Counted from the stretch's first letter, positions 16,015 to 25,137 are shown. The stretch: DNA of 64,000 bases from Kribbella sp. NBC_00382 (GCF_036067295.1 NZ_CP107954.1:8422923-8486922); one strand, 5' to 3'. Numbers and translations: made by a program. Notes: generated by a model not told the origin, from the sequence alone.

Positions 16015-16887
16015 TCAGGCGAACACCGTGAGTGCGCCGGCCGCGATGCCGATGTCGACCGGGAGCGGGCCGAGGATCTCGCCGTCCGCGTACGCCGTGA
16101 CGCCGGGCGACTCGAGCCGGACCGAGCGGCCGCGCAGGGTGTGCACCGCTGGGTGGCCGAGGTGGGTGCCCTTGGACAACTTCGGGAACATCTGCAGCAG
16201 GGTCAGCCGCGACACCGGTTTGATGATCGTGATGTCGAGCAGGCCGTCGTCGATCCCGGCGCCGGCGCAGATCTGCAGTCCCCCGCCGTACGTCGGGCCG
16301 GTACCGACCGCGACCAGCATCGCGTCGGTCTCGAGCACCTGGTCGTCGACGGTGACGACGTACGAGATCGGACTGAACGTACGCAACTCGGCAAAGGTCG
16401 CGAGCGTGTAGCGCGCGTTGCCCTTCGGCCACGTCATCGCGTTGGCCCGCTTGTTCACCAACGAGTCGAAGCCACCGGCAACGACCGTGGTGATGTACTC
16501 GTCCTTGGCCGTCGCGAGGTCGACCGCGCGGGTCTGGCCCCTGACGATCAGCGCGGCCGCAGCCTTCGGATCCTTCAGCGGTACGCCGATACCGCGGGCG
16601 AAGTCATTGCCCGTGCCAGCCGGGATCACGCCGAACGGCATGCCCGACTTGGCCAGCACCTGGGCACCCAGATGGACCGTGCCGTCGCCGCCGACCAGCG
16701 CGACTCCGTCCGCACCGGAGGCGACCACCTCGGCCGAGATCCGGCCGACGTCCTCGGCGCAGGTCGTCGTGTACTCGTCGACGGTCAGCCCGCCGGCCTC
16801 CAGCTCGGCGCGGACCACCGGAGCGACCCGGGCGCCCAGCCCTCTGCCGCTGGTGGGGTTGACCACCAGCGCGATCTTGCGGCTCAT
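16015..16887 (-). CDS. Diacylglycerol kinase-family lipid kinase (YegS/DagK-like)
   Basis: The 290-residue protein has the NAD-kinase-like fold of DAGK_cat enzymes: NPTSGRG near the N-terminus, nucleotide motif VGGDGTVHLG and GTGNDFARGIG. It phosphorylates a lipid such as diacylglycerol, returning it to phospholipid synthesis or making a phosphatidate signal. The ATG at 16887 overlaps the tatC stop as TGATG, so the two are translationally coupled; this position between helY and tatC is common in actinobacteria. A longer upstream frame is rejected for that reason. Confidence 0.9.
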   Translation of the reverse strand: MSRKIALVVNPTSGRGLGARVAPVVRAELEAGGLTVDEYTTTCAEDVGRISAEVVASGADGVALVGGDGTVHLGAQVLAKSGMPFGVIPAGTGNDFARGIGVPLKDPKAAAALIVRGQTRAVDLATAKDEYITTVVAGGFDSLVNKRANAMTWPKGNARYTLATFAELRTFSPISYVVTVDDQVLETDAMLVAVGTGPTYGGGLQICAGAGIDDGLLDITIIKPVSRLTLLQMFPKLSKGTHLGHPAVHTLRGRSVRLESPGVTAYADGEILGPLPVDIGIAAGALTVFA

Positions 16888-17708
16888 CAGTCGGCCAGCA
16901 GCTCTTCGGCCTTGCGGCCCCGGCGTTTGTCGTTGATCCGGCAGATGATCTCGGCGATGAAGAACAGCAGGCACATCGGGATCGCCAGCAGGCACATGGT
17001 GAACGGGTCACCGCTCGGGGTCGCGACGGCGGCGAAGACGAAGATCACCAGGATGATGTACGGCCGGAACTTGGCCAGCGCCGAGGCGGGCACCAGGCCG
17101 AGCATGTTCAGCAGGACGACGACCAGCGGGATCAGGAACGCGATCCCGAAGACCAGCATCGTGCGGATCACGAAGTCCAGGTAGTGCGGGATCTCGATCA
17201 GGTTCTGCACCGAGTGCGGCGTGAAGCTGATCAGGATCGCGATGCCCTTCGGCAGCGTCCAGTAGGCCACCGCCATGCCACCTGCGAACAGTGGCGCCGC
17301 GAGCCCGGCGAACAGCATCGCCCACTTCTTCTCGCTGCGGTGCAGCCCAGGCGCGATGAACGCCCACAGCTGGTACAGCCAGACGGGGCTGGAGACCACC
17401 AGACCGATCAGCGCCGAGACCTTGATCTGGAAGGTCAGCGCGTCGCCGACCCCGTTCAGGGTCAGGATCGGCTTCGTCTCGTCGATCCCGGGGTTCAGCT
17501 GCCGAACGCTCTCCTGGAACGGCTGGGTCAGCAGCCTGAACGCCTCGTCGTAGATGAACCACGCCGCGACAGTGCCGATCACGATCGCGAGCACGCTGAT
17601 GAGCAGCCGGTTACGGAGCTCGACAATGTGCTCGCGCAGGGTCATCCGACCCTCTTCGTCCTTCGGGCGGCGGGGTTCTTTCCGTCGTCCGAGCCTCACC
17701 ATCGTCAC
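16887..17708 (-). CDS. tatC: Sec-independent translocase subunit TatC
   Basis: TatC is the receptor that binds twin-arginine signal peptides and builds the Tat pore with TatA in the cytoplasmic membrane. The 273-residue protein has a short basic N-terminus, the cytoplasmic motif MTLREHIVELRNRL, six membrane segments and conserved FIAPGLHRSEKKWA and PFQESV-type loops. The start is either the GTG at 17708 or the ATG at 17702. It lies 16 bases after tatA and is coupled to the lipid kinase. The serine hydrolase at 5233-6495 is a likely client. Confidence 0.95.
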   Translation of the reverse strand: MTMVRLGRRKEPRRPKDEEGRMTLREHIVELRNRLLISVLAIVIGTVAAWFIYDEAFRLLTQPFQESVRQLNPGIDETKPILTLNGVGDALTFQIKVSALIGLVVSSPVWLYQLWAFIAPGLHRSEKKWAMLFAGLAAPLFAGGMAVAYWTLPKGIAILISFTPHSVQNLIEIPHYLDFVIRTMLVFGIAFLIPLVVVLLNMLGLVPASALAKFRPYIILVIFVFAAVATPSGDPFTMCLLAIPMCLLFFIAEIICRINDKRRGRKAEELLAD

Positions 17709-17724
17709 AGGTGGTGCGCGTGAC

Positions 17725-18015
17725 TCAGTTGGCCGTGTGGGTCGGCGGCAAGCCGTCGCCCGGGGCCTGACCGTTCGGCTGCTGGCTGGGTGCCTGCACC
17801 GGCGGGTTGACCGGCTGGGTCGGCGCCTGGGTGCCCTCGGTCAGCTCACCCTCCTTCTTGCGGGACGACGGGCCGACCTCCTCTTCCCAGATCTTCTTCG
17901 ACTTGCCGAGCTGCTTCACCAGGGCCGGCAGCTTGGCCGACCCGAACAGCAGCACGACGATCGCGAGAATGACGAGCCACTCCGCGCCCTGAGGCATTCC
18001 GAGAGACGGAATCAT
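17725..18015 (-). CDS. tatA: Sec-independent translocase subunit TatA
   Basis: The 96-residue protein has one N-terminal membrane helix (LVILAIVVLLF), the hinge motif FGSAKLP and an amphipathic helix LVKQLGKSKKIWEEEV, followed by a proline/glutamine-rich tail. This is the normal layout for TatA, which oligomerises to form the transport path. The usual Lys/Arg after FGS is Ala here. It starts with ATG at 18015 and leads into tatC. No tatB is seen, as is normal for many actinobacterial operons. Confidence 0.94.
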   Translation of the reverse strand: MIPSLGMPQGAEWLVILAIVVLLFGSAKLPALVKQLGKSKKIWEEEVGPSSRKKEGELTEGTQAPTQPVNPPVQAPSQQPNGQAPGDGLPPTHTAN

Positions 18016-18066
18016 GACGAAACTCCCTACCGACTTCTACTCGTGGCTCAACCGTGAGCGCCGATA

Positions 18067-18258
18067 CTACGCCCGAGCTTGTGCGTCCTCAGCGGTCCGG
18101 GCGGACCTTGCCTCCGACTGCGCGTCCTCGAGCTTGGACTGGGCGGTTACCAACTCACGTGTCAGTGCCTTGGCCTGACCCCACAGCTTCCGAGCAAGCA
18201 GCACGAGGACCAGGATCCACACCGCCACCACGCCCAAGAAGAGCAAGAGCCAATACAT
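18067..18258 (-). CDS. Small single-pass membrane protein upstream of tatA
   Basis: The 63-residue protein begins with a strong membrane helix (WLLLFLGVVAVWILVLVLLA), then a charged helix (KLWGQAKALTRELVTAQ) that looks like a short coiled coil, and a Q/S/A-rich tail. I do not recognise a family. It lies 51 bases upstream of tatA in the same direction, so it is probably in the tat operon. Its helix plus amphipathic layout is TatB-like in shape only; the TatB hinge sequence is missing. Confidence 0.7.
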   Translation of the reverse strand: MYWLLLFLGVVAVWILVLVLLARKLWGQAKALTRELVTAQSKLEDAQSEARSARTAEDAQARA

Positions 18259-18375
18259 GACCCCGAGCCTATCCGGTTCCCGGTCACCACCCTCCCCCGC
18301 GGCCCGTCACTGTGGACAACGGTGTCGGAACGTGATGGTAAGAACAGAGGAAGCAGAGACTCCAGGGGGACAGTG

Positions 18376-19572
18376 ATGGAACGGATTTCGGTCGGGGAAC
18401 GGCGGGCGCGGCTCGGGCGGCGACATCGATTGGCGGGGTCGGCGCAGGCGGCGGATCCGGTCGAGGCGGCCGCTTCGATGGTGGTACTGCACGCGACCGA
18501 CCCGGCGACGGTCCACCTGTCGATCGCCGCGCGGGTACCGGGCAGCGAGGTGGCCGGTACCGAGCGCGCCCTGTACGACGAGCGCACGCTGATCCGGATG
18601 CTCGGGATGCGGCGAACGGTGTTCGTCGTACCGACCTCGTTCGCGTCGGTGGTACAGGCTGCCTGCACCGACGACATCGCGGTGCGGCAGCGCAAGTTGC
18701 TGGTCAAGCACCTCGAGGAGGCCGGGATCGCGGCCAACACGGAGGAGTGCGCGAAGTGGTTGCGGGCTGTCGAGGAGTCGACGGCGACCGCCCTCACCCT
18801 GCGTGGGTCGGCGACGGCGCAGGAGTTGTCCGCTGACGAGCCCCGCCTGCGCAGCCGGCTCGCGATGGCTCCCGGCAAGTCGTACGCGGCTCAGCCGTAC
18901 GTGACGAGCCGGGTGCTCTTCCAGCTCTCGGCCGAGGGGCGGATCGTGCGAGGCCGGCCGCTCGGCACCTGGTTGAGCGGCCAGCACCAGTGGTCACCAG
19001 TCGAGAACTGGCTGCCCGACGGCCTCGGCGACAAGCTGTCCGCCGACGACGCCCGCACGACTCTCGCGCGGGCCTGGCTGGGTACGTTCGGCCCCGGTAC
19101 CTCCGCAGACCTCCAGTGGTGGAGCGGCTGGACCCTAGGCCAGACCCGCAAGGCCCTTGCCGCAGTCGAGGCGGTAGAGGTCGACCTGGACGGTTCTATT
19201 GGCTACGTACTGCCCGGGGACGAAGCACCTACCGAGGAACCGGAGCCGTGGGTGGCTTTCCTACCCGCGCTGGACCCGACGCCGATGGGCTGGAAGGACC
19301 GCGCCTGGTACCTGGGCGAGCACAAGTCCCGAATGTTCGACTCCACCGGCAACATCGGCCCGTCCGTCTGGGCCAACGGCCGAATCGTCGGCGGCTGGGG
19401 CCAGCCCGAGTCAGGCGACGTCCGCTACCAGCTCCTCGACGACGTAGGCCGCGAAACAGCCGCCGCAATCGAGACCGAAGCCAACCGCTGGACCACCTGG
19501 CTAGCCGGCGTCCGCATCACCCCCCGAGGCCGCCGCCCCTCCCCCATGGAAGAAGAACTCTCCAAACGCTGA
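18376..19572 (+). CDS. Winged-helix DNA-binding domain protein (HTH_42 family)
   Basis: I chose the ATG at 18376 with AGGGGGA just upstream, giving 398 residues. The sequence ERISVGERRARLGRRHRLAG, then VVLHATDPATVHLSIAAR and DERTLIRMLGMRRTVFVV, is typical of the HTH_42 family, which includes YcaQ/AlkX-like proteins with tandem winged helices. Some relatives are DNA glycosylases that unhook interstrand crosslinks; others are untested. It is divergent from the tat operon. The 3' end (from about 19400) has a visibly more C-rich third codon position. Confidence 0.85.
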   Translation: MERISVGERRARLGRRHRLAGSAQAADPVEAAASMVVLHATDPATVHLSIAARVPGSEVAGTERALYDERTLIRMLGMRRTVFVVPTSFASVVQAACTDDIAVRQRKLLVKHLEEAGIAANTEECAKWLRAVEESTATALTLRGSATAQELSADEPRLRSRLAMAPGKSYAAQPYVTSRVLFQLSAEGRIVRGRPLGTWLSGQHQWSPVENWLPDGLGDKLSADDARTTLARAWLGTFGPGTSADLQWWSGWTLGQTRKALAAVEAVEVDLDGSIGYVLPGDEAPTEEPEPWVAFLPALDPTPMGWKDRAWYLGEHKSRMFDSTGNIGPSVWANGRIVGGWGQPESGDVRYQLLDDVGRETAAAIETEANRWTTWLAGVRITPRGRRPSPMEEELSKR

Positions 19573-19945
19573 CCCCCACTGGCGCATCCCCCAACCCGTA
19601 CTCGCGTCGCAGGCGTCCGCATGGCGCCTACCCCCACCCGTACTCGCGTCGCGCCCCACCAACGGAGCCCACCCGAACCACTGGCGGCTGGGCGTACCGG
19701 CGTACCGGGCTCGCGCTGCACCGGCGTGATGGCGTGTTGGTTCGTCTTCGCTACCCACACAGCTGCCAGGGGACACCCAGCGGCGTTAGTGCGCGTTCGC
19801 ATCTCAGCCCCGCCAACGCATCAGCCGCCGGACCGTCCGAGCTAGCCGGGGATCGCGGCCTAGCTGGAAACTATTCGTCGCCAGGTGCAAGTTTGTTACC
19901 ACTCAAGGCGCGCTGCACCGCAACCAGACAGCCCCCGCGTACGGG
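19573..19945. other. 373-bp gap between convergent genes
   Basis: No gene is visible. A 17-base direct repeat, ACCCGTACTCGCGTCGC, occurs twice within about 45 bases near its left end. The rest is C-rich and carries no clear hairpin terminator, although it separates convergent genes. Confidence 0.5.
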
Positions 19946-20926
19946 TTAGGAGAGTTGGTCGTCGTAGGCGGAGAGGGCCTCGCGGGCTGTTTCGGCTATT
20001 TGTTTGCCTAGGTCTTGGGGGTCCAGGACTGTGGCGGTGCCGCCTAGGCGGAGGATCAGGCGTTGGAGCCAGGCGGTGTCGGCTACGCGGAGTTTGACGG
20101 TCAGGGAGTTGCCGGAGCTCTCCTCGACCGACTCCATCGGGTAGTACTCGGCGACCCAGCGGGCCGGTGGCTCCAGCTTCACCGTCGCCAGCAGGTCCTG
20201 CTCCGAAGGCTGGAACATCCCGTTAGATAGGTCGCGTGGAGTCGCCTCGGGCGGGGGTTCGCTGGGTAGGTCGAGGAGCTTGGCGGCGGCGATCCGGTCC
20301 AGGCGGAAGAGGCGGACGTCCTCCGCCAGGCGGCACCAGGCCTCCAGGTAGCTGCGGCCCTCGGAGACCACCAGCCGCATCGGGTCGACGTCTCGCTCGG
20401 TCGTCTCGTCGCGCGACGGTACGTCGTACGTGAGGTGCATGCGTCGCTTCCCGGCCAGCGCCCGGTTGACCAGGTCGGCGATCTCCGGTGCGGCGGGCTC
20501 GACGTGGACGTGGGCGGCGGAGCCCTCGATCGCGGCGGCGCCCTCCCCGGCGGCCTTCTCCAGCTTGGCGATGGCCCGGTCGACCGCGTCCCGATCCTGG
20601 CCAGCCGTCACGTCGCGCAGCGTCCGCAGCGCGGTCAGCAGGGCAAGGGCCTCGTCGGCCGCCAGCCGCAGCGGGCGGGCCAGGTAGTCGGCGTTGTTGA
20701 GGTGGATCACCCCGTCACCTTCGGCCGCGTCGATGTCGATCTCGATCAGATCGCCCATCTGGGCGCCGGGCAGCCCGCAGAACCAAAGCACCTTCAGGTC
20801 CGCGATGATCTGCTTCGGCCGTACGCCGAACTCCGCGGCGACGTCATCGACCCGGGCGCCGTCGTTCTCACGCAGATAAGGCACCAGGGCGAGCAACCGC
20901 TGCACCTGGTCGCGCGCATTGCTCAT
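19946..20926 (-). CDS. pafC: WYL-domain transcriptional regulator PafC
   Basis: The 326-residue protein has an N-terminal helix-turn-helix (LVPYLRENDGARVDDVAAEF), a WYL domain (GRSYLEAWCRLAEDVRLFRLDRI) and a WCX C-terminal extension. PafB and PafC form a heteromeric activator of DNA-damage genes in mycobacteria, probably sensing single-stranded nucleic acid through the WYL domains. The ATG at 20926 overlaps the pafB stop as ATGA, as expected for a complex made in fixed ratio. Confidence 0.93.
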   Translation of the reverse strand: MSNARDQVQRLLALVPYLRENDGARVDDVAAEFGVRPKQIIADLKVLWFCGLPGAQMGDLIEIDIDAAEGDGVIHLNNADYLARPLRLAADEALALLTALRTLRDVTAGQDRDAVDRAIAKLEKAAGEGAAAIEGSAAHVHVEPAAPEIADLVNRALAGKRRMHLTYDVPSRDETTERDVDPMRLVVSEGRSYLEAWCRLAEDVRLFRLDRIAAAKLLDLPSEPPPEATPRDLSNGMFQPSEQDLLATVKLEPPARWVAEYYPMESVEESSGNSLTVKLRVADTAWLQRLILRLGGTATVLDPQDLGKQIAETAREALSAYDDQLS

Positions 20927-21885
20927 ACGGAGACTCCCGCGACCGTGCGCAGGCGCCGGAGTACGCCGTCCAGTACATCGCCCGGGCCCTCGACGACGGC
21001 ATCCGGCCCGAGAGACGCGATCTCCTCGGCCAGCACCTCGGCGTCGGCGTACGGGACATGCAACAGGTCCCAGCCTTCTTCGTACGGCTCGATCGCGTTC
21101 GACCGGCGGCGCAGGCTGACGGCTGAGCCGGTACGGGCCCTGACCTTCGCCTCGGAGGTCGGCCGCGGTGGTGCGAGTTCGCTGACCAGCGAGCGGATGT
21201 CGGTGCCCTCGGGCACTGTGAACGCGTTCGGCGGGCCGACCGTCTTGACGTTGCCGCCGATCCGGGAGAGCCGGAACATCCGGGTCGCCTCGCGATCGCG
21301 GTCACGGCCCACGACGTACCAGCGGCCGTGCCAGGAGACGATGCCCCACGGCTCGAGCGTGCGGGTGGTCGACTCCTTGCCGCCGCTGCGGGTGTGTTCG
21401 AACCGGACCGCCGTACGGCTCACGACGGCGGACCACATCGGATCGAAGGCCGGCTCGGACGCGCCGACGTGCGGCTCGATCGCGCTCAGCGCCGACTGGT
21501 CGGTCTGGATCCCGGCGGCCTTGAGCTTGAGCACGGCCGACGTGGTCGCCTCGGCCAGGCTGGCGTGCTGCCAGACGCGCGCGGCGACGCCCAGTACTGC
21601 GGCCTCGTCCGGCTCCAGGTGCACTTCGGGCAGCTCGAAGACGTCGCGACGGATCCGGTAGCCGACGTCATCGGAGAAGAACTTGTCGATGGTGCCCATC
21701 TCGATCGGGATGCCGAGGTCGCGCAACTCGTCCTTGTCACGCTCGAACATCTTCTCGAAGGCGTCGTCGGTCTGCCCCGCGTACCCCTCGACGACCTCGC
21801 GGATCCGCTCCTTGGTCACGTAGGTGCGCGCGACCAGCAGGCAGATCACCACATTGAGCAGCCGCTCACTCTTCCGCGCCGACAC
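20923..21885 (-). CDS. pafB: WYL-domain transcriptional regulator PafB
   Basis: The 320-residue protein has an N-terminal winged helix (RLLNVVICLLVARTYVTKER, then DELRDLGIPIEMG), a WYL domain with PWGIVSWHGRWYVVGRDRDR and a WCX end. It pairs with PafC to activate the LexA/RecA-independent DNA-damage response. It starts with GTG at 21885 and is coupled to pafC. The paf gene names come from pafA synteny; the DNA-damage role is known from Mycobacterium, not shown here. Confidence 0.93.
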   Translation of the reverse strand: MSARKSERLLNVVICLLVARTYVTKERIREVVEGYAGQTDDAFEKMFERDKDELRDLGIPIEMGTIDKFFSDDVGYRIRRDVFELPEVHLEPDEAAVLGVAARVWQHASLAEATTSAVLKLKAAGIQTDQSALSAIEPHVGASEPAFDPMWSAVVSRTAVRFEHTRSGGKESTTRTLEPWGIVSWHGRWYVVGRDRDREATRMFRLSRIGGNVKTVGPPNAFTVPEGTDIRSLVSELAPPRPTSEAKVRARTGSAVSLRRRSNAIEPYEEGWDLLHVPYADAEVLAEEIASLGPDAVVEGPGDVLDGVLRRLRTVAGVSV

Positions 21886-21984
21886 CCGACCACCTTACGG
21901 GGTGATCGGCGCGAACATGTGTTCTAACCTTCGACGGCACCCGAAAAGATTGTCGGTGACCCTGAGCGCTGCCACAGTCCTGCC

Positions 21985-22241
21985 ATGAAAAAACCCACCG
22001 CCGGGTTGACCGTGCTTGCCCTCGCGTCGATCGGCCTGCTGCAGGTACAGCTCGCGGCGGCGAGGTGAGCGCCGGTGGGGATTTTGCGATCACCAGGACG
22101 CCCTCCGGAGCACCTACGTCCACCAGCTTCATCCGTCGCGGGCAACCCGATCGCCAGGCCGGTCCCGGCTACGCCGTCGGGCTGTCGGACTCGGGCCGGG
22201 TCTATCACCAGGATCACCACGTCTTCGACTGCGGCTCCTGA
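21985..22241 (+). pseudogene. Frameshifted gene for a small secreted protein
   Basis: An ATG at 21985 opens a clear signal peptide (MKKPTAGLTVLALASIGLLQ, continuing VQLAAA), but the frame stops at TGA 22066-22068 after 27 codons. In the -1 frame a sequence with coding-like G/C third positions continues from the same point (GGDFAITRTPSG, ending HDQ-free GRVYHQDHHVFDCGS) to TGA at 22239-22241. A one-base slip in the GCGGCGGCG run near 22055-22063 would join them into about 85 residues. It could be a real pseudogene or a sequencing error. The family is not recognised. Confidence 0.45.
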
Positions 22242-22271
22242 GCGGACTCGGGGCACTACAGTCACCGTGTG

Positions 22272-23369
22272 ATGCGGTGGCGTGAAGGAATCGTTAGTGC
22301 GCTCGGGCGGAGTTGGACCGGGGCGCAGGAGCTGACTGTGGTGGTCGGTGACCGGGATGTCCGGTCGCTGGCCTACCCGGACCTGGTGGGCTCCCCCGTC
22401 GTGGGGGATCGAGTGCTGCTCAATGTGGGCGCTCTCGACCGGGGCCTGGGCACCGGGGGCTACGCACTGGTCGTCGCCATCCCCGACCGGCTGCCAGCGG
22501 ATCCGCCGGAGACAGGGCACCTGGTCAAGGCCCGCTACACGCCCCTACAGTCCATGGTGCTCGGGGCCGACGAGCAGGACTCGCCCGACCATGCAGTACT
22601 ACGGGATGCCGACGACCTCTTCGGTACGCCGGTCGTGGTGGCTGACCTGCATTCCGCGCTGCCCGCAGTACTGGCTGGAGTGTTCGAGGCCCGGCCCGGT
22701 ACTCGCGTTGTCTACGTGATGACGGATGGGGGCGCGTTGCCGCTGGCGTTCTCGCGCACTGTCTCGGCACTGCGGGATGCCGGGTGGCTTGGCGGGACTG
22801 TGACCGTCGGGCAGGCGTATGGCGGCGACCGGGAGGCCGTGACCGTCCACACCGGCTTGCTGACCGCAGTACACGTGTTGGCGGCCGAGGTGGTCGTACT
22901 GACGCAGGGGCCGGGCAACCTCGGTACTGGTACCCGCTGGGGCTTCTCCGGCGTCCAGTCGGGCGAGGCGGTCAACGCGGTCGGCACGCTGGGTGGGCGG
23001 GCCGTGGCGTCGCTCCGGATCTCCGAGGCCGACCCGCGTCCACGGCACCGGGGCATCTCGCATCACAGCCTCACGGCGTACGGGCGGGTGGCGCTGCAGC
23101 CGGCGGACGTCGTAGTACCGGACCTGGACGGCAAGTTCGGCGACGCCGTCAGAGACGCCGCCGAACCCCTCAAGGCCCGCCACCGAGTCGTACGAGTCTC
23201 AGTAGACGGCTTGTACGAAGCCCTAGCCGCCTCCCCGGTCAAGCTGTCGACCATGGGCCGAGCCCTAGACGCAGACCGCGCCTACTTCGAAGCCGCCGCC
23301 GCAGCCGGTCGGCATGCGGCACGGCTGGTGGACGTACCACCACCTGGATCGGGGAGTCAGTACTCCTGA
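22272..23369 (+). CDS. DUF3866 family protein
   Basis: The 365-residue protein matches DUF3866, an actinobacterial and firmicute family with no known function. Conserved-looking parts are SLAYPDLVGSPVVGDRVLLN, a central Rossmann-like strand-glycine region VYVMTDGGALPLAFS, then VVLTQGPGNLGTGTRWGFSG and RHRGISHHSLT. The histidine and aspartate content of the last motif hints at metal binding. ATG at 22272 is preferred over the adjacent GTG at 22269. It is divergent from pafBC, a neighbourhood it keeps in other actinobacteria. Confidence 0.85.
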   Translation: MRWREGIVSALGRSWTGAQELTVVVGDRDVRSLAYPDLVGSPVVGDRVLLNVGALDRGLGTGGYALVVAIPDRLPADPPETGHLVKARYTPLQSMVLGADEQDSPDHAVLRDADDLFGTPVVVADLHSALPAVLAGVFEARPGTRVVYVMTDGGALPLAFSRTVSALRDAGWLGGTVTVGQAYGGDREAVTVHTGLLTAVHVLAAEVVVLTQGPGNLGTGTRWGFSGVQSGEAVNAVGTLGGRAVASLRISEADPRPRHRGISHHSLTAYGRVALQPADVVVPDLDGKFGDAVRDAAEPLKARHRVVRVSVDGLYEALAASPVKLSTMGRALDADRAYFEAAAAAGRHAARLVDVPPPGSGSQYS

Positions 23370-23400
23370 AGCCGGAGGGTGTGGCGGCCACAGTGGAAGC

Positions 23401-23874
23401 ATGGCAACCACGCAGCGGGAACTCACGATTCACGACACCGTCCGGATGGGGCCGCCGGTAGCGGTTCGGGCGGCGACGGGGGCGTGGTTGCTGGCTGTTG
23501 GGGCGGGCGTGGCCGAGTCGGTACTTGGGGTGATCGGGGCGCTTGACGGATCGGTGGCGTGGGGGGCGTTGGTTGCGCAGGTTGCGTTTCGCGCCATCGT
23601 GTACGGCGGGCTGTTCGTCGTGATCGACAAGTACTTCCGGCTGGGGCGCAACTGGTCGCGCCAGCTGCTGGCTGTCCTGCTTGGTGTGATCGGGATGGCG
23701 ACGTTGATCGTCGGCCCGGTCGTGTGGCTGCTGGGCAACGGCGACTTCAGTGCGATCGACGTCAGCGCGAGCTTCGTCGCGTTCGCGGTGATCCGCAGCG
23801 TTCACGTGATGGCGGTGATCAGCGGGGTCGTGCTGATGTACCAGCCGGACGCGAATCGCTGGTTCAAGCGTTGA
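23401..23874 (+). CDS. Four-helix integral membrane protein of unknown function
   Basis: From the ATG at 23401 the protein has 157 residues and four hydrophobic segments (near ATGAWLLAVGAGVAESVLG, ALVAQVAFRAIVYGGLFVV, LLAVLLGVIGMATLIVGPVV and VIRSVHVMAVISGVVLM). The short loop KYFRLGRNWSRQLLAV after helix two is basic. I do not recognise a family. It follows the DUF3866 gene by 31 bases and probably shares its transcript; a strong terminator follows. Confidence 0.7.
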   Translation: MATTQRELTIHDTVRMGPPVAVRAATGAWLLAVGAGVAESVLGVIGALDGSVAWGALVAQVAFRAIVYGGLFVVIDKYFRLGRNWSRQLLAVLLGVIGMATLIVGPVVWLLGNGDFSAIDVSASFVAFAVIRSVHVMAVISGVVLMYQPDANRWFKR

Positions 23875-23884
23875 CCCACAAGGA

Positions 23885-23930
23885 ATGGGGGTGGGGTGGC
23901 GATACCGAAGTACCGTCGCCCCACCCCCAT
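23885..23930. terminator. Bidirectional terminator
   Basis: ATGGGGGTGGGG at 23885-23896 pairs with CCCCACCCCCAT at 23919-23930, with three further pairs (CGA/TCG) after a small bulge. It separates the convergent membrane-protein and FKBP genes. No long T run follows, as is common in high-GC genomes. Confidence 0.75.
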
Positions 23931-23946
23931 CACTGGGTGCAGAGTG

Positions 23947-24924
23947 TTACTGCTGCTTGGGTGCCGGGAAGGCGTTCAGGATGTCGAGGATCGCGATCGC
24001 CGCGGGGCTCGTGACCTTGCCCTTGTCGTCCTTGCCCGGGGGCAGCTCGACCAGGACGCGGCTGCCGACCGGCATACCGGCCAGGCCGTCCAGTGCGCCT
24101 GCCTGCCCGTTCGGGCCGGGGCCGACCTGGAGCTTGTCGGTCGGGAGGCCGGGCTGGGCCGGTGCGGTCTGCGAGGCCGGCTGCGGGTCCCAGGTGCTCG
24201 CCTGCTTCTTGCCGGTGTAGTCGTAGACGACGTAGCGGCCGACCAGCTGGCTGCCCTTCTCGATCGGCTTGCCCTTGCCGGTGGCGATGATGACGGGCTT
24301 GCCGGGCTTGGCCGGAGCCTTGGTGCCCTTCGGCACGACCAGCGTCGGCGCCGCGTTCAGCTCGCCGGTGACCTTGAACGGCGTCGCCGCGGAGGCGACC
24401 GGGTCGGCGTCGAGCTTGGTGTCGTTGCCGGCCACGCCGACCAGATCGACGACGAAGATCAGGGTGTCGTCACCCTTGATGCCCGCGTCGGTGTTGCCCT
24501 GCTCCTTGTAGCCCTTGTCCGGCGGGATCGTCATCAGCACGCGGCTGCCGACCTTCTTGCCGACCAGTGCCTCGTCCCAGCCGGCGATCACGCCGCCGAT
24601 CCCGATCGGGAACGACGACGGCGCACCGCGGTCGTAGGAGTTGTCGAAGACCTTGCCGTCGCGCCAGATCTGGCCGAGGTAGTTCGCGGTGAGCAGCTCA
24701 CCCTTCTTGACCTCGGGACCGTCGCCCTCCTTGAGGACCTCGGTCTGCAGGGCCTTGTCCGGGTCCCCGTCCTTGTGGGTGACGGCCGGCTTCTTACCGA
24801 ACTCCTCGGTGGCCTTGATCCCGATCTTGCCGAAGTCGCCCCCGGCTTTGGAATCATCGGAGCCGCAGGCGGCCAGGGACGTCCCCAGGGCCAGCACCGC
24901 GACCAGACTCAACAACTTGCGCAC
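23947..24924 (-). CDS. FKBP-type peptidyl-prolyl isomerase lipoprotein with two domains
   Basis: The start is a GTG at 24924 with GAGGTG upstream; the protein then opens as a lipoprotein (RKLLSLVAVLALGTSLAAC, lipobox LAAC) of 325 residues. Domain one is a normal FKBP: GELLTANYLGQIWRDGKVFD, SFPIGIGGVIAGWDEALVG and GSRVLMTIPP. Domain two keeps the overall pattern but has lost several active-site aromatics (VVYDYTGKKQASTW, MPVGSRVLVELPPG), so it may be structural. It likely assists folding of exported proteins at the outer membrane face. It lies between pafB and pafA, 213 bases downstream of pafA. Confidence 0.9.
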   Translation of the reverse strand: MRKLLSLVAVLALGTSLAACGSDDSKAGGDFGKIGIKATEEFGKKPAVTHKDGDPDKALQTEVLKEGDGPEVKKGELLTANYLGQIWRDGKVFDNSYDRGAPSSFPIGIGGVIAGWDEALVGKKVGSRVLMTIPPDKGYKEQGNTDAGIKGDDTLIFVVDLVGVAGNDTKLDADPVASAATPFKVTGELNAAPTLVVPKGTKAPAKPGKPVIIATGKGKPIEKGSQLVGRYVVYDYTGKKQASTWDPQPASQTAPAQPGLPTDKLQVGPGPNGQAGALDGLAGMPVGSRVLVELPPGKDDKGKVTSPAAIAILDILNAFPAPKQQ

Positions 24925-25137
24925 GAACGAGCACCTCGAAATCTCACGGCACGGCCCTGCCGTCGGCGGGCCCGCCTGGATATACGGCCAGATGAACTCG
25001 CCCACCCTAGCCTGCACGGACAAGCCGCAGACCAGGCACCTCAGTCACCGTTCGATCACGTCACGCAGCGTTGCTGGCGGCCGCCCAGGAGACTCCCAGG
25101 CGGCTCACAGCAACCACGGATACGGCGTACAGCCACG

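Noticed and set aside
18079..18375. Upstream extension of the winged-helix gene
   Set aside because: It overlaps the small membrane-protein gene on the other strand, and the ATG at 18376 has a good ribosome site and matches the family start.
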